Origin: DALYJJ01 sp031969915
Lineage (GTDB): Bacteria > Acidobacteriota > Terriglobia > Bryobacterales > Bryobacteraceae
Length of the DNA: 20,043 nt
Assembly (NCBI GenBank): GCA_031969915.1
Contig: DALYJJ010000115.1
Location: 1-20,043 of the forward strand
Direction: 5' to 3'
The notes below the pieces were generated by a model. That model did not search any database. It had not been told where the DNA came from and saw nothing but the letters and a program-made list of their open reading frames with translations. Below, piece after piece: positions 16,300-20,043 of this stretch (position 1 is its first letter; the number at the start of each line of letters is the position of its first letter). The position numbers and the translations under genes were made by a program.

Positions 16300-17279
16300 C
16301 GCCCGAACAACGGTAACTGCTCCTCGTCGTACCAGTCCTCCGGACGGTACTCCTCGTGCCGCCGCGCCAGGCCATGCTTCTCGCGAATCCGCGCGATCCG
16401 CTCGGCCATCGCCTCCGGATACGCGCCGCGCAGGTACGCGCTCGCCTCGAACCGCTCGCGGTACTTCCCCACCAACTGCGGAAAGTGCTCCTCCAGAAAC
16501 GGAAAAAACACCGCCCGCGCGCACTCCTTCAGAAACACCACGTTGCCGCCCCAGGAGAGCGCGCCCGCCCCCTTCGCCGCCGCCGCTACCGCTTCCAGGC
16601 TCTCTTCGCTGTCGTTGATCAGCGGCAGCACGGGCGCCGTGATGACGCTCACCGCCACGCCCGCGCCCCGCAGCTTCCGCACCGCTTCCATCCGCAGGTC
16701 CGGCCGCGGCGCCATCGGTTCCAACAGCCGCGCCAGCGCCGTCTCCATCGTGGTCACCGTAAGGTGCACCCAAACCTGGTTCTTCCTCCCGATCTCCGCC
16801 AGCAGCGCGGCGTCGCGCGCCACCAGGTCCGACTTCGTCGTGATCCAGATGCGATAGCCGCGGCCGGTGGCCAGAACCTCGAGCATCTTTCGCGTCACTC
16901 CGTAACGGCGCTCCGCCGGCTGGTAGGGATCGGTGGCCGTGCCGATGGCGATCGACTCGCTCTTCGGCACTCGAGCCAGTTCGCGCCGGAACGCCTCCGC
17001 CGACCATTGCTTCGCGTAGATCTTCCGCTCGAACTCCGGCCCGCCGCTGAGTTCCATGAACTCGTGCGTGTAGCGCGCATAGCAGTAGCGGCAGGCGAAC
17101 TCGCACCCGCGATAGGGATTCACCGTCCAGCGGAACGGCACGCGTGGACTGTCGCAGCGCGTCAGGTAGCGGCGCGCCGGGAGATCGAAGTACTCCACTT
17201 CGCGCTTCGCCTCCAGCCGCCCGCTCTCCGCCGCCAGGCGTGCGATTCCCACCAGACGATCCGCGCCGCCTTCCGCCAT
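16287..17279 (-). CDS. Radical SAM protein, SplB-like (COG1533 type)
   Basis: The 330-residue protein has the radical SAM CxxxCxxC motif at C59, C63 and C66 in NPYRGCEFACRYCYAR. This is followed by the ATDPYQPAE block (near 114-122), RIWITTKSDLVARD, VHLTVTTMETALARLLEP and an APVLPLINDSEE segment that are typical of the SplB-like family related to spore photoproduct lyase. The organism need not sporulate, since this family (for example the Mycobacterium Rv2578c-type proteins) is widespread and its substrate is unknown. A [4Fe-4S] cluster and SAM cleavage are expected from the motif. It follows the M16 peptidase with an 85-nt gap containing dyads and a TTGACT-17-GAAAAT promoter. The ATG is 5 nt from the -10 box and no Shine-Dalgarno sequence is seen. 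Confidence 0.9.
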   Translation of the reverse strand: MAEGGADRLVGIARLAAESGRLEAKREVEYFDLPARRYLTRCDSPRVPFRWTVNPYRGCEFACRYCYARYTHEFMELSGGPEFERKIYAKQWSAEAFRRELARVPKSESIAIGTATDPYQPAERRYGVTRKMLEVLATGRGYRIWITTKSDLVARDAALLAEIGRKNQVWVHLTVTTMETALARLLEPMAPRPDLRMEAVRKLRGAGVAVSVITAPVLPLINDSEESLEAVAAAAKGAGALSWGGNVVFLKECARAVFFPFLEEHFPQLVGKYRERFEASAYLRGAYPEAMAERIARIREKHGLARRHEEYRPEDWYDEEQLPLFGRFTS

Positions 17280-17284
17280 GCCCG

Positions 17285-17313
17285 ATTTTCGCTGTTTATT
17301 CGCCTTGAGTCAA
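17285..17313 (-). promoter_or_regulatory. Candidate promoter for the radical SAM gene
   Basis: The reverse strand reads TTGACT (17313-17308, 5/6) then, after exactly 17 bp, GAAAAT (17290-17285, 4/6). Predicted transcription would start at about 17279-17278, on the ATG itself. The -35 box sits across the centre of a perfect 8-1-8 dyad (17301-17317). Confidence 0.55.
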
Positions 17314-17317
17314 GGCG
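17301..17317. repeat. Perfect 8-1-8 dyad overlapping the radical SAM -35 box
   Basis: CGCCTTGA-G-TCAAGGCG is a perfect inverted repeat with one central base, placed over the TTGACT -35 box. It has the size and symmetry of an operator for a dimeric repressor. As RNA it would form a stem without a usable loop, and no T-run follows, so a terminator is less likely. Confidence 0.5.
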
Positions 17318-17333
17318 AGAAGCCCGGCCGAGG

Positions 17334-17385
17334 AACTACGAAGGCCTTCGTGCTTCAGCGGCCCCTAACAACGAAGGTCTTCGTG
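17334..17385. repeat. Pair of 19-bp direct repeats, each with a 14-bp palindrome, at the end of the M16 gene
   Basis: Two copies of CACGAAGRCCTTCGTWGTT (reverse strand) occupy 17334-17352 and 17367-17385, 33 bp apart, with 17/19 matching bases. The upstream copy encodes the last residues of the M16 peptidase (HEDLRC) and supplies most of its stop region. The other copy is non-coding. The ACGAAGG/CCTTCGT core is a perfect palindrome in the copy at 17338-17351 and nearly so at 17371-17384. It looks like a small interspersed repeat rather than a gene part. Confidence 0.6.
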
Positions 17386-18636
17386 GTTGAGGGCCAGTCC
17401 ATCGATGCGGCCAAGCACGGTCAGGTTGATCCGCTCCTGTTGCAGGAACTCGCGGGCTACCGACTGCACCTGGTCAGAGGTCACCTGCTCGATGCTGTCG
17501 GCCATCTCGTCGAGCGAGAAGAAGCGGCCGAAATAGAGGGCCTGGCGCGCGAGGTTGCCCATGCGGCTGGAGGTCGATTCGAGACCGAGCATCATCGATC
17601 CCTTGAGGTGTTCCTTGGCGCGGCGCAGTTCGTCTTCGGTGAGCGCGCGTTGCTTGAGGTCGGCGAACTCGCGCAGCACGAGATCGACCACGCGCGGCGT
17701 GTTCTCGAGCGAGGTTCCGGCGTAGACGGCGAGGCAGCCCGTGTCGCGATAGAGACTGAGTTCAGAGAAGATGGCGTAAGCGAGGCCGAGCTTTTCGCGG
17801 ACGTTCTGAAAGAGGCGCGAGCTCATGCCGCCGCCGAGCACGACGTTCAGAATGTAGCAGGCGAAACGCAGTTGGTGCGCCAACGGGTGCGACGGCGTTC
17901 CCAGGCAAAGGTGCACCTGGTGGAGCGACCGCTTGTTTTTCAACGTGACGCCGGCGCTGGTCTTGGGCGAGCCGTAGGGCGGCACGGCGCCGGTGTTCTT
18001 CAGCCGCCCGAAGCGGCTGGCGGCGAGGTCGACCAGCTCGGCGTGGCGCAGGTTGCCCGCGGCGGTGATGAGGATGTTCGACGGCTTGTAATAACGGAAG
18101 TGGTAATCGGCGAGGCCGTCGCGATGAAAGCTCTTGATGGTGTTGCGCGTGCCGAGGATGGGCCAGCCGAGCGGATGCCCCTTCCAGAACTTACTGGAGA
18201 AGATCTCGTGAACCAGGTACTCCGGGTTGTCGATCTCCATCTTGAGTTCTTCGAGGATCACGCCCTTTTCCTTCTCCACGTCGTCCGCGGCGAACACCGG
18301 GTTGAGGACGAGATCGGAGAGGATATCGACGGCAAGCGGAAGGTGGCGATCGAGCGCCTTGATGTTATAGCTGACCAGTTCCTTGGCGGTGAAGGCGTCC
18401 ATGTGGCCGCCGATGGAATCGACTTCGCGCGCGATGTCTTCGGCCGAGCGGTTCTGCGTTCCCTTGAACAGCATGTGCTCCAGGAAATGGCAGATGCCGT
18501 TTTCCGCCGCGGTTTCGCTTCGCGCGCCGGTGCCGATCCACACGCCGACCGAAGCCGAGCGGACGTGGGGCATGTGCTCCGTGATGACACGGACGCCGTT
18601 ATCGAGAACCGTGGATTCCACGTCGCGGCTGGTCAT
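17365..18636 (-). CDS. M16 family zinc metallopeptidase (processing peptidase/PqqL-like)
   Basis: From ATG 18636 the protein has 423 residues, the usual size of single-unit bacterial M16B peptidases. The inverted zinc motif HxxEH is present as H50-F-L-E53-H54, with the distal ligand in VILEEL (E129/E130) about 76 residues on, so it should be catalytically active. The second half has the substrate-binding landmarks LGGGMSSRLFQNVREKLGLAY (near 264-284) and the R/Y residues of that motif. Such enzymes cleave short peptides or presequence-like peptides and act as dimers. The frame is open upstream to 18819, but that part has no similarity and overlaps the GH95 gene. No good Shine-Dalgarno sequence is seen, and a TACACT near 18705 might be a -10 box. 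The last residues, HEDLRC, come from a short repeat. Confidence 0.93.
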   Translation of the reverse strand: MTSRDVESTVLDNGVRVITEHMPHVRSASVGVWIGTGARSETAAENGICHFLEHMLFKGTQNRSAEDIAREVDSIGGHMDAFTAKELVSYNIKALDRHLPLAVDILSDLVLNPVFAADDVEKEKGVILEELKMEIDNPEYLVHEIFSSKFWKGHPLGWPILGTRNTIKSFHRDGLADYHFRYYKPSNILITAAGNLRHAELVDLAASRFGRLKNTGAVPPYGSPKTSAGVTLKNKRSLHQVHLCLGTPSHPLAHQLRFACYILNVVLGGGMSSRLFQNVREKLGLAYAIFSELSLYRDTGCLAVYAGTSLENTPRVVDLVLREFADLKQRALTEDELRRAKEHLKGSMMLGLESTSSRMGNLARQALYFGRFFSLDEMADSIEQVTSDQVQSVAREFLQQERINLTVLGRIDGLALNHEDLRC

Positions 18637-18745
18637 GAATTCGAATGCGGCGCCGGAAGCAGACTGACGCCAGGGCGTGAGCAAAATCGGCGAGGCCCTT
18701 CGCTCCAAGTGTAGCGCGGCGGGCCGCCTTCCGTCGGTTGGCTCT

Positions 18746-20043
18746 TCAACCCGCGGGCTGGAACGCGATGCGGTAGACCACGCCGCGCGCGAGCCGCACG
18801 CCTTCGTCCTTCCAAGCAACGCTCTTTCCGTTCGCTTCGATGCGCGCGATGCGCTGGCCCTGGGGGGCGATCAGGCGGTGCGTGCCGGTGGTTTCCGGGC
18901 GCAGCGTGGCGGAGACGGCCTGGCCATCCTTCCACTCAATATCCACGCCGGCGCCGCCCCGGGCGCGGAGGTTGCGGACGCGTCCCGAGGGCCACGCCTT
19001 GGGAAGCGCGGGTAGAAAGCGAAGGCGCCCGGCATGGCTCTGCAACAGCATCTCGGCCAGCGCGGCCGTGCCGCCGAAGTTGCCGTCGATCTGAAAAATC
19101 GGACCGCCGCCCGAGGGGTGGGTGTCGAAGAGATTGGACTCGGTGGAATCGCGCAGCAGTTTCTCAAAGAACTGCCAGGCCCGTTCGCCCTCCCCGAGCC
19201 GCGCCCAGAACAGAGTGATCCAGGCGGCGCTCCAGCCGGTGTGCCCGCCCCCGTGGGCCAGGCGATGATCGAGCGCCTTGCGCGCGGCGGCGGCGAGCGC
19301 GGGCGTTTCGTCGACGTCGATCTCGTAGCCCGGGTGAAGGCCGAACAGGTGCGAGATGTGGCGATGGCCGGGCTCGGCTTCCGGGAATTCTTCGGGCCAT
19401 TCCTTCAATCGTCCGTCGCTTCCGATTTCGAGCCGCTGCAGGTTGGCGATGGCCTCGCGGCAGCGCGCGCGCAACTCCGGCTCCACGCCGAGCAGCGCGG
19501 CCGCCTGTTCGCAGCGGCTGAGAATCGCGAAGGCCATCGACTGGGACATGGCGGCGCCCATCACGATCCAGCCGCGCTCACCGGAGGGCGCGATGTAGGT
19601 GTTCTCCGGCGAGTTCGACGGCCCGGAGACGAGCTTGCCGGTGCGCGGATGTTTCACCAGGTAATCGAGGGTGAACGCGGCGCAGGCCTTGAGGATCGGG
19701 AAGGCGCGATCGCGGAGGAAGCCGAGGTTCCGCGTGTAGTCGAAGCGTTCCCAGAAGTGGAGGGCGGACCAGGCGAGGCCGTCCGGCCAGAGGCCGTAGA
19801 CGATGCGGCCGTCGAGCGCGGTGTGGCCCCAGGGATTGGTCGTGTAGTGCGCCACGGCGCCGCGGCAGCCGTAGGCTTTCTTCGCGGTGCGTTCGGCGTG
19901 CGGGAGAAGGCGCTCGATGTAGCGGAAGAACGGGTCGTGGAGTTCGGAGAGGGCGGTCACTTCGGCCGGCCAGTAGTTCATCTGAATGTTGATGTTGATG
20001 TGGTAGTCGGCGCTCCAGGGCGGATTCAGGCCGTCGGCCCAGA
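18746..20043 (-). CDS. Glycoside hydrolase family 95 protein (alpha-L-fucosidase-like), 5' end outside window
   Basis: The frame is open from the right edge of the window to TGA at 18746-18748, giving about 432 C-terminal residues. The N-terminal beta-sandwich and the first part of the (alpha/alpha)6 barrel are missing. Recognisable GH95 blocks are LNPPWSADYHININ followed by IQMNYWPAEV, where the catalytic-base Asn residues lie in characterised enzymes. Next come SGPSNSPENTY, the GGGHTGWSAAW block, NLFDTHPSGGGPIFQIDGNFGGTAALAEMLLQS (near 18.9-19.1 kb, in parts), and the C-terminal beta domain with LPALPKAWPSG. GH95 members are inverting alpha-1,2-L-fucosidases or alpha-L-galactosidases acting on plant or mucin glycans. 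The exact specificity and any signal peptide cannot be read here. It lies 109 nt upstream of the M16 gene. Confidence 0.9.
   Translation of the reverse strand, partial: WADGLNPPWSADYHININIQMNYWPAEVTALSELHDPFFRYIERLLPHAERTAKKAYGCRGAVAHYTTNPWGHTALDGRIVYGLWPDGLAWSALHFWERFDYTRNLGFLRDRAFPILKACAAFTLDYLVKHPRTGKLVSGPSNSPENTYIAPSGERGWIVMGAAMSQSMAFAILSRCEQAAALLGVEPELRARCREAIANLQRLEIGSDGRLKEWPEEFPEAEPGHRHISHLFGLHPGYEIDVDETPALAAAARKALDHRLAHGGGHTGWSAAWITLFWARLGEGERAWQFFEKLLRDSTESNLFDTHPSGGGPIFQIDGNFGGTAALAEMLLQSHAGRLRFLPALPKAWPSGRVRNLRARGGAGVDIEWKDGQAVSATLRPETTGTHRLIAPQGQRIARIEANGKSVAWKDEGVRLARGVVYRIAFQPAG

Noticed and set aside
17278..18714. A 478-codon plus-strand frame opposite the M16 peptidase
   Set aside because: It is antisense to a clear M16 peptidase with an intact HxxEH motif. 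Its composition (Val/Glu/Arg/His) is typical of GC-rich antisense frames.
18637..18819. A 61-residue N-terminal extension of the M16 peptidase
   Set aside because: It shows no conservation pattern or signal peptide and overlaps the GH95 3' end. MTSRDVESTVLDNG is the usual M16 beginning.

Overview
The window is a GC-rich, densely coded stretch of bacterial chromosome. Its gene set points to an Acidobacteriota-type organism, perhaps Bryobacterales/Solibacter-like. The pointers are a TonB-dependent receptor with a carboxypeptidase-regulatory-like N-terminus, a protein built almost wholly of such domains, MacB-type permeases, a membrane-protein/winged-helix-regulator pair, a NIPSNAP protein with a Tat-like leader and a GH95 glycosidase. 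The taxonomic call is inference from family content. I saw no tRNA, rRNA, CRISPR array, transposase or phage gene, and no gene-free stretch over 300 bases.

Layout. 1-3.2 kb (minus strand): comF, an HNH endonuclease, miaB and a bifunctional-nuclease-family protein run as one tight cluster. 3.28-3.93 kb (plus): a pentapeptide-repeat gene broken by a one-base frameshift, divergent from comF. 3.95-6.18 kb (minus): a TonB-dependent receptor, divergent from tyrS. 6.2-12.6 kb (plus): tyrS, two overlapping MacB/FtsX-type permeases without an ATPase, a secreted five-domain carboxypeptidase-regulatory-like protein, and a dihydropteroate-synthase homologue with many altered active-site residues. 12.6-20.0 kb (minus): read in the direction of transcription these are a 5'-truncated GH95 glycosidase, an M16 metallopeptidase, a radical SAM/SplB-like protein, a membrane protein, its overlapping winged-helix regulator, uppS, a NIPSNAP protein, a DUF429-like protein and a four-helix membrane protein.

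How the genes relate. Most is housekeeping: tRNA modification and charging, undecaprenyl diphosphate synthesis, a folate-type enzyme. This is mixed with envelope functions: outer-membrane uptake, efflux-type permeases, a secreted beta-sandwich protein and glycan hydrolysis. The membrane protein, regulator and uppS are so tightly spaced that they probably share a transcript that continues into the NIPSNAP and DUF429-like genes.

Most notable are: (i) several predicted promoters whose -10 box ends only 5-9 nt before the start codon, suggesting leaderless transcripts; (ii) perfect single-base-centred dyads lying on the -35 boxes of two of these promoters; (iii) the DHPS homologue that lacks the pABA-loop residues and much of the pterin site; (iv) the frameshifted pentapeptide gene; (v) a 19-bp repeat pair that forms the 3' end of the M16 peptidase gene; and (vi) a comF gene with no ordinary start codon near its conserved N-terminus. 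I did not find an obviously new multi-gene system.
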